NCBI GenBank assembly: GCA_001599975.1
Contig: BCIO01000004.1
Span: forward strand, 65,828-129,827
Direction: 5' to 3'
DNA: 64,000 bases
Source: Cystobasidiopsis lactophilus
Taxonomy: Eukaryota; Basidiomycota; Agaricostilbomycetes; Agaricostilbales; Chionosphaeraceae
The position numbers and the translations under genes were made by a program. Every line of letters begins with the position of its first letter. The stretch's first letter is position 1. Below, one piece after another: positions 48,411 through 59,126 of the stretch. The notes beneath the pieces were generated by a model. That model made no database searches and was not told the DNA's origin. It worked only from the letters and a program-made list of their open reading frames with translations.

Positions 48411-49229
48411 ATGCGCGCGTCCACTTTGCTCCTTGACCTTTCCCTCTTGGTTGGCCTCTCGTTTTCTCAAGTGTCCGTCTACGTGGTGAGTAGACTGGGG
48501 CCTTTACTCCGATTACTAGGAAAAGGTCTCATAATCAAGACCCTCTAGCCATTCCTGGGTCCCCAATATGCCGACCTGTTTGGTTCAGACAACGAATTGT
48601 ACGCCCAAGCAGTCAGCACGGTAAATGATCTCCTTCACTCTCGTCCTCATCCGAGAGAAAGCTCAAACTGTGGATCTTCTAAGGTGCCTGGCGCCACGGT
48701 TTTCTTGATTGGAGCTCCCAGTGGAGTGAACGCGAATCTGGCCGGGCGTACGGCGACTTTGGTTCAAGGCGACTCTCAATTGGGCCTTCAGATATCCGAC
48801 GACAACATCAAGATCACCATCTCTTGTGCAATGAATGGCAACGTCGGAGTCTGCAATGGTGCGTGCTGCTACCTTCTCTAGTGACTCCAGCGATGCTCGG
48901 CTCTGACAACCAAACCCACAGATGCCATCTCAGGTCCCCAGGGAGTCATTACTGCATTCACAACCTCAGGCTGGACGACCACGCTGACGAAATACGAGGC
49001 CAAGCCAACCAGCTTCACGACTTCGCCTGTTGCAGGAGACAAGCCGAGCACCACGCCACCTCCTCAATCTTCGTTCTCTACCTCCTTCGGACCTAAATCA
49101 ACCTCTTCCTCTGATTCTTCTCATCCGTCGACCTCTTCTAGCTTTTCGTCCTCGGGGCACATCAAGGGCTGCAGCCTTCGCTTCGTAGGGCAAGCAGTGG
49201 CGGTGGCGATAGGGCTTCTTTGGTTTTAG
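48411..49229 (+). CDS. Small secreted, GPI-anchor-type protein
   Basis: Exons: 48411-48485, 48549-48620, 48684-48858, 48922-49229; 209 residues. A signal peptide (TLLLDLSLLVGLSF) is followed by a compact domain (about 26-130) with VPGATVFLIGAPSGVNANLA, one Cys pair (ISCAMNGNVGVCN), and then a Ser/Thr/Pro-rich stretch (about 130-185, STSSSDSSHPSTSSSFSSSG). The hydrophobic end FVGQAVAVAIGLLWF fits a GPI-attachment signal, with the omega site in the Ser/Gly run. Cell-surface location is inferred from this layout. No family recognised. The first intron lies directly after the signal-peptide exon. Confidence 0.78.
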
Positions 49230-49381
49230 CCCGCGTTTGCCAATGAGGAAAGGATAGGATGTTTATAGAGAGCGAGTCATACACGACACGCTGGACCAAA
49301 AGTGTCTCAAGCAGCGAGGCCCCTTCATTTCGAGCGGCCTTTCTTCCTGTACGCCAGCCCCTGCGAAATAGCTCCTTTGCT

Positions 49382-50111
49382 ATGAGCGATATCACCCGTC
49401 AAACTTCGAGCACGATTCAAGCAGCTGTACGCCAGCGCGAAGCTGAGCGATGCGCCCTCTGCGGAGCGCCGGGCTCCGAACGGATGCTTCAAGCCACGCA
49501 CGTCCTCAACAAGTACTCCTTCATTGCCGAGGCAAGCTGCCCTCTCTTTCACTCGCGTGCCTAACTGCCACTGATTTCGGACCCGGTAGAGCGAGCATCG
49601 TTGGGAGCCAGTCAATCTTGTGCCGGAATTCGTCCCGCGAAGCTTGAGGGGCAAAACCGGCTCGATGAAGACCAGGGCAGCGCATGATTTGGCACAGAAT
49701 TTGGTTCTGTGTGGGCTCTCTTTCGTCGCGTGTGGCTGGAGCTAGTTCTTCTCACTGTGGAGCGGACGATGGCACTCAGTTTGCGCGATTCATCGTCTTA
49801 TCTTCGAGGAACCTGGGCAACAAGCACTGCTCCTTCCAGGCAGACAGGAGCTTCTGGATGCAATTCGTGCTGAGGAGGCGGATCGAGCCCACCGCGCCCT
49901 CCCTTCATCTACGGGACAGCAGCATGTCTACGGGCAGTTTTCGTCGACAGCAGAGAATATGGCCATTGCCGCACGCTTGATGGACGAAGGCTCACTGATC
50001 ACCGAGGAGCAGGAGCCGATAGTGCTCGATCCAAACAGTTACCGCATTTACCTGTATCAGCTGGAGCAACAACGCATACGTGATCAGGATCTAAGCGCTT
50101 TCATGGAATGA
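49382..50111 (+). CDS. HNH-like protein with a GC-AG intron
   Basis: Exons: 49382-49531, 49590-49703, 49746-50111; 209 residues. The core CALCGAPGSERMLQATHVLNK resembles the first half of fungal HNH_2 nuclease domains (Cys pair, then the H of ATH in place of AAH). A second histidine appears in VCAIHRLIFEEPG. Intron 1 starts GCAAGC, not GT: the nearest GT donor gives a frame without protein character, whereas the GC site gives a 58-nt intron and continues into HRWEPVNLVPEFV. Intron 2 (42 nt, GTTCTG...CTAG) is short and less secure. The C-terminal helix (RQELLDAIRAEEADRAHRA) and charged tail are typical of soluble proteins. Function unknown; nuclease activity is not established, because a complete HNH triad is not clear. 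Confidence 0.6.
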
Positions 50112-50514
50112 TGGACTGCCAGTTAGTGGGCACTGAAATGGTACAGGCGAATGATTGAAAGACACAAAGCTTGCTTACCTCGGATCCCTCAAAGTCGGAG
50201 GACAACATACAGATACAGGTGAAATTGCGATGCAAGAGTATGAGACATATAGGGCGAGCGACAAGGCTCAAGCCAAAACTTTGAAGCCCGAACAATCTGG
50301 AACCATGCACACTGGAAGCGCCACCAGCTTGCCATCACCTACGCACTGCCAAGACGAGAGTCCCCATATCCTCAAGGCAGGACGGAACTGTTCCTTCACA
50401 GAGAACGAGCCGTTGTTGTGAAGGTCTCTAGAGTGAGCCTGTGTCGATAAAGGTTTCCGACGAAAGCGACCGCTTGCCCGCTTGACAGCACCTTCTGAAC
50501 CTTCTTCCCGTTGC
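50112..50514. other. Intergenic region 403 bp
   Basis: No gene seen. Lies between the HNH-like gene and the decayed tandem array. Confidence 0.5.
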
Positions 50515-50955
50515 CACTTGAAGGTCTAAAAATAATCAAGTGTCAGCAATCTTGCTCTTGATCAGTGAGGCAACGTCCGCAGGCTTGCTGACCACCAGAA
50601 TCACCGCGCGGCTCCCCTGCTCCTTAGACCCGCCAACGCAGCGCCCGTCCCCTTCAGACCGAAAGTGTTACCTTTCGCTCCAAAGAGGCGCAGACGCAAC
50701 CGTTGACGTGAATAAGAAGCAGAGAGAACCGTGTGTGTCCAGCGCCCCGACCGAGCTTGCACCCGGTCTCAGGGAACCACACCAAAGTCGCCAAGCTCTG
50801 ACCTCTCTCTGGCTTCCCCAGAGAGAAGGAGTCGTCTGCCGTTCCCCGGCGCCAACTCGGCTTGGAAGTCGATTCGGGGATCGCAGCAAGCCGTTGGTGT
50901 TGGCACCCACCTCGTTGGCCCAAAGCTGAAGGACCGGTTAAACAGCTGGTCAAGG
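50515..50955 (-). pseudogene. Tandem family copy A (5'-truncated)
   Basis: Closely similar to copy C from its last exons back to the end of its first exon (the GCCAACGAG-GTGGGTGCC exon/intron junction), but homology ends there and the first coding exon is missing. It keeps the best C-terminus of the three: EQGSRAVILVVSKPADVASL, then IKSKIADT and a stop at 50536-50538. The third member therefore gives the ancestral tail, while its own N-terminus has been replaced by the 111-bp repeat. Unlikely to make a normal product. Confidence 0.7.
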
Positions 50956-51180
50956 CGCAAACGTGCCGACACCTCCGTGAATTGTTCTTGACGATGCTGG
51001 TTGACGTTCCAGCGTTGAGATTTCCAATACCTTAATTGGCCCTGTGCCGTAGTTGATGAAGGTGCACGCTGTTTTTGGGTGCCGACGCCTGCACGCATCC
51101 TTCTTGAGGACGCTGGTTGACAGGCCGACGTTGAGGTTTCCAGTGACGGACACGGTGCCGTACTTGATGAAGGTGCAGGG
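50956..51180. repeat. About 111-bp imperfect tandem repeat, two copies
   Basis: On the minus strand each unit begins TGCACCTTCATCAA (51177 and 51066). Unit 1 reads CTFIKYGTVSVTGNLNVGLS; unit 2 is a diverged version (CTFINYGTG...) disturbed by small length changes. They look like remains of a repeat-containing coding region unrelated to the flanking copies. No intact gene results. Confidence 0.65.
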
Positions 51181-51241
51181 CGCAGTTTTGGAGACAGAGC
51201 GGCCGGCGACTTGAAGTGCTGTCTTCGTCTTCTTGCTCCGC

Positions 51242-51835
51242 CACTTGAATTTCTAAAAATATGACCAAGTGTCAGCAATCTTGCTCCTGGTCAGTGAGGC
51301 AATTCCTCGGGCTTGCTAACCAACGGGTCGCTGTCGGGCCTCACTCCTCCTTATTCCCGCCAAAGCCGCGCCCGTCTCCTTCGGAACGAGAGTGTTACCT
51401 CTCGCCCCAAAGCAGAGCAAGCGCCTGCTTTGACGTGAATAAGGAAGAGCGGAAGCCGTTGGTGCCCGCGCCGCCCTGGCCGAGCTTTCGCCCGCCCCGG
51501 GGGAACCACACCAAGCCGCCAAGCTGCTGACCTCTTTCCCGGTTTCCCAGGAAGAGGGAGTCTAGGCCGCCATGCGGCCCCGACTCGGCTCAGACTGACT
51601 TGGGGATCGCAGCAAGCCGTTGGGGTCGACACTCACATCGGCCGCCCAAACTTGGCCGTTGATGTTCAGACCGAGCAGCGTGGTCAGCCCGGACACGTAG
51701 CCGTCCAGCGCATTGGTGAGCTCGGGCATGGCGATGGTGGGGTGCTCAGCCAAGGCAAAGGCGATCCAAGCGGCTGGCAAGCGGTTGGCCTAAGCGCTGT
51801 AGCATGTCACTCCAGTCGGGCTGTTGCGACGCCAT
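51242..51835 (-). pseudogene. Tandem family copy B (degenerate)
   Basis: It aligns with copy C along its whole length. The start MASQQPDWSDMLQRL matches MATALDWNDLLPRF, then about 35 bp present in copy C are missing, which changes the frame before RLPAAWIAFALAEHP. Later segments (LDGYVSGLTTLLGLNINGQV) remain alignable, but the second exon contains a stop (GTCTGAGCC in place of GTTCCGAGCC) and the last exon is scrambled. Probably a pseudogene, unless an alternative acceptor (CGCTTAG) rescues the first exon. Confidence 0.65.
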
Positions 51836-52034
51836 CTGGAAGGAGTCGATCGAAGAGAGGGATGAGCACTTTGTGGAAGTAAGGGAGCAAGAGAAATAGC
51901 CCGCCTCGAACGGACTTTTTTTCACCAGCCTCAACGGCCAAGGCATCACCTGAAAGTTCTGTTTCGGGGGCCTTTGCCACTTGAAGGTCTAAAAAATAAT
52001 CAAGCGTCAGCAATCATGCTCTTGATCAGTGAGG

Positions 52035-52593
52035 CTACTCCGCAGGCTTGCTGACCACCAGAATCACCGCGCGGCTCCCCTGCTCCTTAGACCCGCCCGC
52101 GGAGCGCCCGTCCCCTTCAGACCGAAAGTGTTACCTCTCGCTCCAAAGAGGCACAGACGCAACCGTTGACGTGAATAAGAAGCAGAGAGAACCGTGTGTG
52201 TCCAGCGCCCCGACCGAGCTTGCGCCCGGTCTCAGGGAACCACACCAAAAGTCGCCAAGCTACTGACCTCGCCCTGGTCGCCCAGGGAGAAGGAGTCGTC
52301 GGCCGTTTCCGGCGACAACTCGGCTCGGAACGATTCGGGGATCGCAGCAAGCCGTTGGTGTTGGCACCCACCTCGTTGGCCCAAGATTTTCCGGTGATGG
52401 GCTGGCCGAACAGGCTGGTCAGGCCGGACACGTGCGAGTCGAGGGCCTGAGCGAGATCGTGGATCGGAGTCGTTGGGTGTTTAGACAAGACGAAGCTCGT
52501 CCAAGCTGCTGGCAGACCGTTGAGGCTTGAGTTCGCCGGCAGCTGAGCGAAGAAACGCGGCAGCAGATCGTTCCAGTCCAGAGCTGTCGCCAT
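52035..52593 (-). CDS. Tandem family copy C, small protein of unknown function
   Basis: Model (5' to 3'): 52372-52593, 52268-52318, 52135-52218, 52035-52085; all four exons are in phase 0, giving 135 residues. The start ATG is at 52593. Alternating hydrophobic helices and strands (LPAAWTSFVLSKHP, LAQALDSHVSGLTSLFG, RFSLLLIHVNGCVCAS, RAVILVVSKPA) suggest a small alpha/beta protein. I do not recognise it; a profilin-like or roadblock-like fold crossed my mind but the match is weak. Against copy A, the last exon has a small length change (GCGGAGTAG versus GCGGACGTT) that ends the protein about 11 residues early. The last introns (49 nt each) have weak acceptors (CAAG, TAAG), so exons 3 and 4 are tentative. 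Confidence 0.5.
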
Positions 52594-53443
52594 TGTGTCC
52601 TTGGACAAGTTGAGAAGAAATATTTGGAGGAGCAGATGGAGGAAGCAGAACAAGAAAATTGGGCGGGTCACAAAAGCGGATTTCACGAGCCTCAACGGCC
52701 AAGGCAGCACCTGAAAGTTCTTTTTCGCGGGGCGCTAGCCTCGCCACCCCCTGTGGCGTGACAATACACGTGAGAACAATAGGCTGAAAAATGACCCCTG
52801 GCCAACGGCTCTCGGCGGCGGGCGTTGCGACAAAGGGAAACAGCATGATCGCATCGACTTAGCGGGCTGGGCGAGGGCAAGACCCATAGGGACAACAAGA
52901 GTTGGCTCTGGCAGCTCATTAAGAGATAAAACAAAAGACCAGAGGGCAGGCAGCGCCAGGTGCAGTGAGCAGACCAAGGTGGCAAACGGCGGCGCTGGCT
53001 GGCGGGCGGATGGCATCGGACCGGCCTGTTCTGGTCCTTCGTGGTTCCTTCAGTGTAGCTCCACAGCAAATCATATGTGGCGCCTTGAGCAGTAAAGACA
53101 GCAAAAGAGGCGAGAAGCGGTTGAACAAGCCCAAACGAAAAGGCAGGCGGCAGCCCCGGCGCATGAGCCTTGGAAAGGGACCGGGAGCGCTGCCTCTTGC
53201 TCGTCACTTGTACATTGAAGCTGGCCTGTGAGTTTGCCTGGACTGCAACCAAAGTAATGAAGGCAGGGGCAAGCAGCGAGAATTTCGGGTCGGCTGCATG
53301 AGCGCGAGAGAGCGGAATTTCCGCTGAGTCGAAATCACGAGGCATGATATTCGGTTGCAGATTCCAAAATATTTAGGAGCGTGCGGCAGTCTCGACAAGG
53401 ACAGAAAGAACAAGGCGAGGAGCAAAACGAAAAGGGTTGCGAG
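52594..53443. other. Gap between tandem array and NST1
   Basis: The first about 130 bp (ending at the AACTTTCAGGTG block near 52713) are shared with the region upstream of copy B. The rest holds overlapping open frames on both strands with no protein-like features; I call no gene. Confidence 0.5.
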
Positions 53444-56400
53444 TTAGTATGCGGACGGGTCAAATCCCAAAACCACAGCGGGCCCCTCTTGCTGGATCGA
53501 GAAGCGCCCACCGCCATTGACGGCGTTGGCTGGCATGGCGCAGCTGCTGATGAGCTCTTGCAAGTCGACCGACGCCGAGTCGGGGTAGGTGCTGAGCAAG
53601 ACGCGGTAGACCTCTTGAGCGGTGTGGCGGAAACGACCGGTTTGGTCGTTGAGCTGCAGACAAGCAATGCCAGAGCGAGCCTGAAGGTCCCAACAAAATG
53701 AGCGAAACGGACAGGAAAGCCGAAAAGGGGAAAAAAAACGGACGCGGATGATATCAGACCTCTCCAGCTCTTGCGGTCTGGGAGACGGCTCGCCCCAGGT
53801 GTTGGCCGGGCCGGTCGACACACCCCAGATGCCACCTTCGCCCCAAGACGAGGCGCCGAAGGGGGCCTGGTTGGCAAAACCGGGCGATGCCACGCCAACA
53901 GCCGCCATGCGATCGTCGCCAACGTCCTCCAGATCTTCGAGCAAAGCGGCACTGCCCAGAATCGGAGGTGGCGACGGCGATCTGAGGCTGGCCGAAGTGG
54001 AAGAAGGCGCTGTTTCCGCCTCTTCCTGCTCCGAGTGCGAGCCAGACGCGCGAGGCCGACCAATCGGACGAACGCCCGCCTTGGAGCCCTGGGAGCTGCC
54101 AGCTCCACCGATGGCTCCAGCATCACCGCTTGGCTGGCGGCCTTGAACGGCCTGCGAACCAGCGTTGAGGGCGGCCAGCGACGAAGTGTCGGGAGCTTGG
54201 GAGATGCTGGCGTGCCTCGAAGGAGGTCCGATCGGAGCGAGGCCATTAGGCTGAGCTTGACCCATGATGGGGGAGGTGATTTTGTGGACCAGGCCAGGAG
54301 GCGAAGGCGAGTGCATGTAAGGCGAAGTGAGGCCATTGGGCGGAGGCCGCATCACGCCGGGTGGCGGACCAACGCCAATCGCCCCGAAGCCTCCTTGAGG
54401 GGATGTCGCCTGTTGGCCAGGTCGATTCTGCGCCGAAGGCCCCGTGGGTGGCTGGGGCTGCATTGCCATTGGGCCAGACGACGGCGGGCGGCCAAACATT
54501 GGCATCGGCGTCGGCATGCTGCGGTTCTGAGGTTGCATTGGCTGCATTGGCGACCTGACCTGCTGCTGTTGCTGCTGCATGAGTTGAGGACTGGGCAAGT
54601 TGGGCGGCATGTTGAGCGAAGGCATCCCCGGGCCATTGACCTTCCCGAGCTGGGGCGGGCCAGTAAGAATCCGACCGTTTGAAGGGGCTCGATTAACGCT
54701 GGGCATAGTGGGCGCTCGACCGGATGGGCCGGTGGGAGGCGCCGCCTTGCCAGGAATAGACTTGTTCAGCGAAGCTGGCCCGGCGCGAGACTGGGACGGC
54801 GAGCGAGATCCAGATGCAGCCATTGATGCAGTCGCCGCAGCGGCGGCAGCAGCAGCCGCCTTGGTGCGCTCGGCCTCGAGGCGGTCCTCCTCTTCTTTCT
54901 TGGCTGTCGCCTCCTTGGCCTCCCGTTCCAGCCGGAGGGATTCTTTGCGAGCAGCTTCTTCTTTAGCCTTACGCTCGCCTGTGTGGTCGAAGGCAATACA
55001 AAGTCAGTAAGGGGCAGTTCGGTTTCGGAACGGGACCCGGCAACGCACGTTCTTCCTTCTCCTTCTGCTTCGCCTCACGCTCCTTGGCTAGCTTTTCAGC
55101 TTTGGCTTGCTTGGCCTTCTCTCGGTCGAGGGCTTCCTGCTCGAGCTTCTTCATTCGCGCCTGCTTTTCGAGGTCGCGCTTCAATGCTTCCGCCTCTTTG
55201 GCCTGCCGCTGCGCCTCCTGCTTGGCCTTCTGTTCCATCGAGCGCTTGAGGTCGGCCTCGGCTTTCGCAGCAGCCAGAGCGGCGGCGGCGTCCTCTTTGG
55301 CCTTCTTCTCTGCCTCTTGGCGCAGCTTGTCCGCTTCTTGCTTCTCCTTCTGGGCTCTGCAGGGACAAAAAAAGCCAGCCAAACCTCAGCATTGAACAGA
55401 CGATATTGAGATTGGCCAGTCCTCACTTCTTCTTGTCCTTCTTCTTCTGAGCATCTTTGGCTTTCTTGGCGTCCTTCTCGGCGGCGGCGATGTCTTCCGC
55501 CTCGAGCTCCCGCAACAATTGAGCCTGGCGCTCTTGTGCGACCTGTGTACAGTTGAACATGAAGTGTTAGAGCAGAGGGAGTGATCAAGAGTGTAGGCAA
55601 GGTCGCACCTTCTCGCGATAAGCCTGGAGCACGCGCTGCTCGAACATGCGGGCAGCAAAGATTTGGAACATGCGGCGGCCCTCCTCCATGCGCTGCTCGT
55701 CTGTGAACGACACATCGTCTTCGTCCTCATCGTCCTGTGCGTTGATGGAAGGTGTGTTGAGCCACCGCCTCGAAGAAGCTCATGAGGCAATGAATGAAAA
55801 AACGCACCTCTTCCTCCTCGTCTTCGTCCTCATCAAACTCGCTCTCCGACCCTCCGCCGCCGTCCTCGTCGTCTGAGGCGCCGGCGTCGTCGTCCGAGTC
55901 GTCAATCATCTCGACCGCCTCGCGCTCGCGCTGGATCCGCTTGTCCGCCAGGCTCTCCATCATCTCGAGGAACTTTTGGCCGTCGTTCTTGAGCAGGTCG
56001 TCGGCAACAGTGAGGATGCCGCCGTTCTTCACGGCCAGGCTGGACGAGTGCGCGCCGCCGCCAAACACGTCCTTCTTGGCGTTGGCGGCGTTGCGCTTGT
56101 TGGCAGCCGCTTGGGCTGCGGTCTGCTTTGTTGGAACAGGAGCTTGAGGCACTGGGGCGGCAGGGGTGACGGCCTGCTCGTCCTCGTACTCCTCGTCCTC
56201 GTACGCTTCGTCGTCCGACTCGAGCTCCTCCTCCTCATCATCGTCCTCCTCCTCCTCGTCGTCCTCCTCCTCCTCATCGTCGTACTCCTCGCCGGAACCC
56301 GATGACTCCCCGCCCGCGTCGTCCTCGTCTGCTCCCTGGGACGACGGCGGTGGGTGGTGGCCGTTGCACTTTCGGCCATTGTGCGAATGGCTGTGGTTGT

Positions 56401-58256
56401 GCGGGTGGTGTGGACAAGACGGCGAGTGGCCTTTAGTGCCTGCTTTAGCCCCTGCTTTAGTGTTGGCGGCAGGCGCTGCGGGTGGAGGAGGGGCGAGTGC
56501 CTTGTTCTTGCCCCCAGCACCTGGTTTAGACGTCGGCTCTGGCGCGGTTGGCGCTGGCATGACCATGTCGACCGATCCTGGAAAGGGACCAGGGCCTGGT
56601 GGAGGGGGGATGGTGCCGCCAGAAGATTGGTAGCGCTGCTGGTGGTTGGCGTACTGCTCGAGCTCCTCGTAGTAGGCGTCGTAGAGCACCTCGAGCTCCT
56701 CCTCGATCGCCGACCTCTTGCGGCCGCACACCGCGCAGGAGCAGCCGTGGCGCTGCTGGTCCTTCATCTTGCGCAGGACCGACTCCTTCTCGACCTTGAC
56801 CAGCGCCCTGCGTTCGACCTCGGAGAGGCCCAACCAAAAGTCGCGGATCTTCTCCCGCTCGCTGTTGGCGGCGGCTTGCTGCTTGGCCAAAGCGTTGGAG
56901 GAGGAGGCTTGCTGCTGGGCGGCCTGGGCAGAGGCGGCCTGGCGGTCTCTGACGACGGCGGCCTGGGCAGCGGCGTTGGCGGGCCGGACCGAAGCCGGCG
57001 CGGTGTTGGCTTGGGCCTGCTGCTGCTGTTGCGCGGTGGCAGGTCGCTTGCCGGCTGCGGAGGAGAGCTGGGGCACGACGGGCACGGCAGAGCGGGTGGG
57101 AGGAGGGACGGCGGGCTTTTTGCCAGCGCTCACTTGCTGCTGCTGCGTCGTCTTGACTGGGGCCGCCGGCGCTGGTGCTGGCTGGTGCTGCTGCACGGCT
57201 GGTGCCTTGCCGTTTGCTACCTCCTTGCCGTTCTGTTGTGTCAACAGGTCCATCAATTCTGGAATTTTGCGGACTGGTTGAAATGACACCGACCTTGGAG
57301 GGCGCCTTCTTGGCCGCTGCGTATTGCTCATTCTCGCTCTCCATTGACTGTTCAAGTCGCCCAGGTATTAGACAGACATTATCTAAGGGCAGAGGGACGG
57401 CAAAACGAACCTTCTTGGAGGCAGGCTGGCCATTGGGTAATCCCGAAGTAGGTACGTGGTCCGGGTGGGTGGGCAACGGCAAGGGCAAGGTGAAGGACCC
57501 CAAGGGGATGGTGGTCGTGTTCTGCTGCTGGCCAGCCTGTCCCTTGGCTGCAGCCTGGGCGGGCGCGAACGAGTTCGGGTTTTGAGCCAACCCTCCAATC
57601 CCAGCACCCGGCGTCGAGCCGAGCGGCAAGGGTGGTGGCGGCCCGTTGACGCCCAAGGAAGCCCAGCCGGTGGATTGGACGACCTGGGCGAGCTGCTGGG
57701 CGGCCTGGTGCATTTGCTCGGGCGAGAGGTTCAAGGCGTGGGCGGCGGCCTGGGCGGCAGCGACGTGCGAGTTGGCGTTGCCGCCCGCTGCGCCTCCGCC
57801 GGGGGAGATGCCGGCCGCCAAAGGCAGGGCGTTCTTGATGAAGGAGCGCAGGTGGACGGGCAGGGAAAGCCAATAGGCGTCGTCCTCTGGCGTGACCGGT
57901 CCTCCTCCTGCACCCCGGTTGCTGTTGGCTCCACCCGCGCCCGCTGGACCGGAAGCCAAAGCAGCGGCGGCGGCGGCCTCGATCTGCTTGTAGAGCTCGT
58001 TGGCGGTGGCGAGCAGCTCTTGCTGGGTGGCCTGGGGGAAGGCAGCGGCAAAGCTCGAGTTGACCTGCTGGGCGGCGGACTGGGGCACGTTGGGCGAGGC
58101 TGGGAAGTCGTCGAGGTGGTGCTGCATGTCGTCGCCCTCCTCCGAGTCGGACTGGGGCTGTTGCTGCTGCTGTTGGGCGGCGGAAGCAGGCGCCGAAGCT
58201 GCGGCCTTGCGTTTGGCCTTTTGCTTGGCCTTCTTTTGCGACTTGGCCACTGGCAT
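53444..58256 (-). CDS. NST1: NST1, stress-response / negative regulator of salt tolerance
   Basis: Exons (5' to 3'): 57411-58256, 57294-57347, 55808-57232, 55609-55734, 55427-55542, 55049-55356, 53744-54978, 53444-53680; 1448 residues. Lysine-rich N-terminus, then [20 protein letters not shown] and the diagnostic block [20 protein letters not shown] with [20 protein letters not shown] (four cysteines nearby). A His-rich stretch ([20 protein letters not shown]) and a long acidic region follow. The [20 protein letters not shown] block leads to a charged coiled coil of over 150 residues, then a proline/glutamine-rich low-complexity region, then a conserved C-terminal segment ([17 protein letters not shown]). 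Nst1 proteins localise with P-bodies or stress granules in yeasts and modify salt tolerance; condensate behaviour is plausible. The 53681-53743 intron (63 nt) is stop-free in frame. Confidence 0.93.
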
Positions 58257-59126
58257 CTGTCATTGTTCACATTCCCAACTTAGAATCTGGCCGTTGCTGC
58301 AGCCCAAGCCACGGCGACAGACCTTGTGCGGGCGGGAAAGGGCAAGCGGGTTGCAAAAGTCAAGCCTGCGCGTTCGCCTGGAACCGTGAGACCGCGGTGT
58401 TGCGCTCTACTTGCAAAGCCAAACGCACAAGTTGTAACACACGCTTCAAATCACTGGCCTTTAAATCGTCGTCTGCCGTCTTCACTGCGTCCAGGAGCAG
58501 AGCTCGGGCTCGAAAATGTCAGCTTGTGGTGGCTATTGACTTGTGACAGCAGCTCGTCTGTGCTCCTCCTGTGACAGACCCCGGGTCCAAAGCTGGCGCC
58601 ACTTTCTGACTCTCGTGAGGACGGCCAATTCATCAGTGGCTCGACACTAAATAGGAGGCTCCTGCTCCACTACCACCGACCTGTCTATAGCCCGAGTCGA
58701 GAGGGAGCGCTTCAAGACCACACACGCCCATCCCGCCACTCCCACTCCGCTCCGCTCGACCTCGCCCAAACTCCGCTCAGAAGTCCGAGCTCTGGCCTGA
58801 CCCTCTGCACCACATCACTACTCTTCCTCGAACGGCCATCGAGCCTCCCTGGGGATCAAGCGTCGACTAGCCCGCGACTTTGTAAAGCGCATTAAAATCG
58901 TCAGCCCATCGGCCGATCTCCATCTTTTTTGGGATCCGTCCTCGGCTTTCCACCTGCTCCTTGCTCTCAGAACCCAACGACGACGAGAAAAGCGAAAGCT
59001 ATTCCTGGCGACACACCAAGTCTGACGACAGAAGCAGCTTGGAACCTCGCCTCCGAGCAGTTCAATTTCGAATCTCACCCGAACTCGCCTAAAATCTCTC
59101 TTGTGGACTGTTCGTAACCAGCCAAC
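58257..59126. other. Divergent promoter NST1 / RCR-like gene
   Basis: About 870 bp between divergent start codons, C/T-rich towards the plus-strand gene. No separate gene or repeat seen. Confidence 0.6.

Noticed and set aside
50515-52006. The palindromes as MITE ends
   Set aside because: Arms are only 6-7 bp, with no target-site duplication, and they co-vary with gene copies instead of inserting independently.
52692-53345. 217-residue open frame on the minus strand
   Set aside because: It overlaps another long open frame on the plus strand, has random-looking composition, and its end lies in a duplicated non-coding block. No family features.
56354-57286. Plus-strand frames opposite NST1
   Set aside because: Gly/Leu/Val-rich shadows of Ala/Gln/acidic repeats in NST1.
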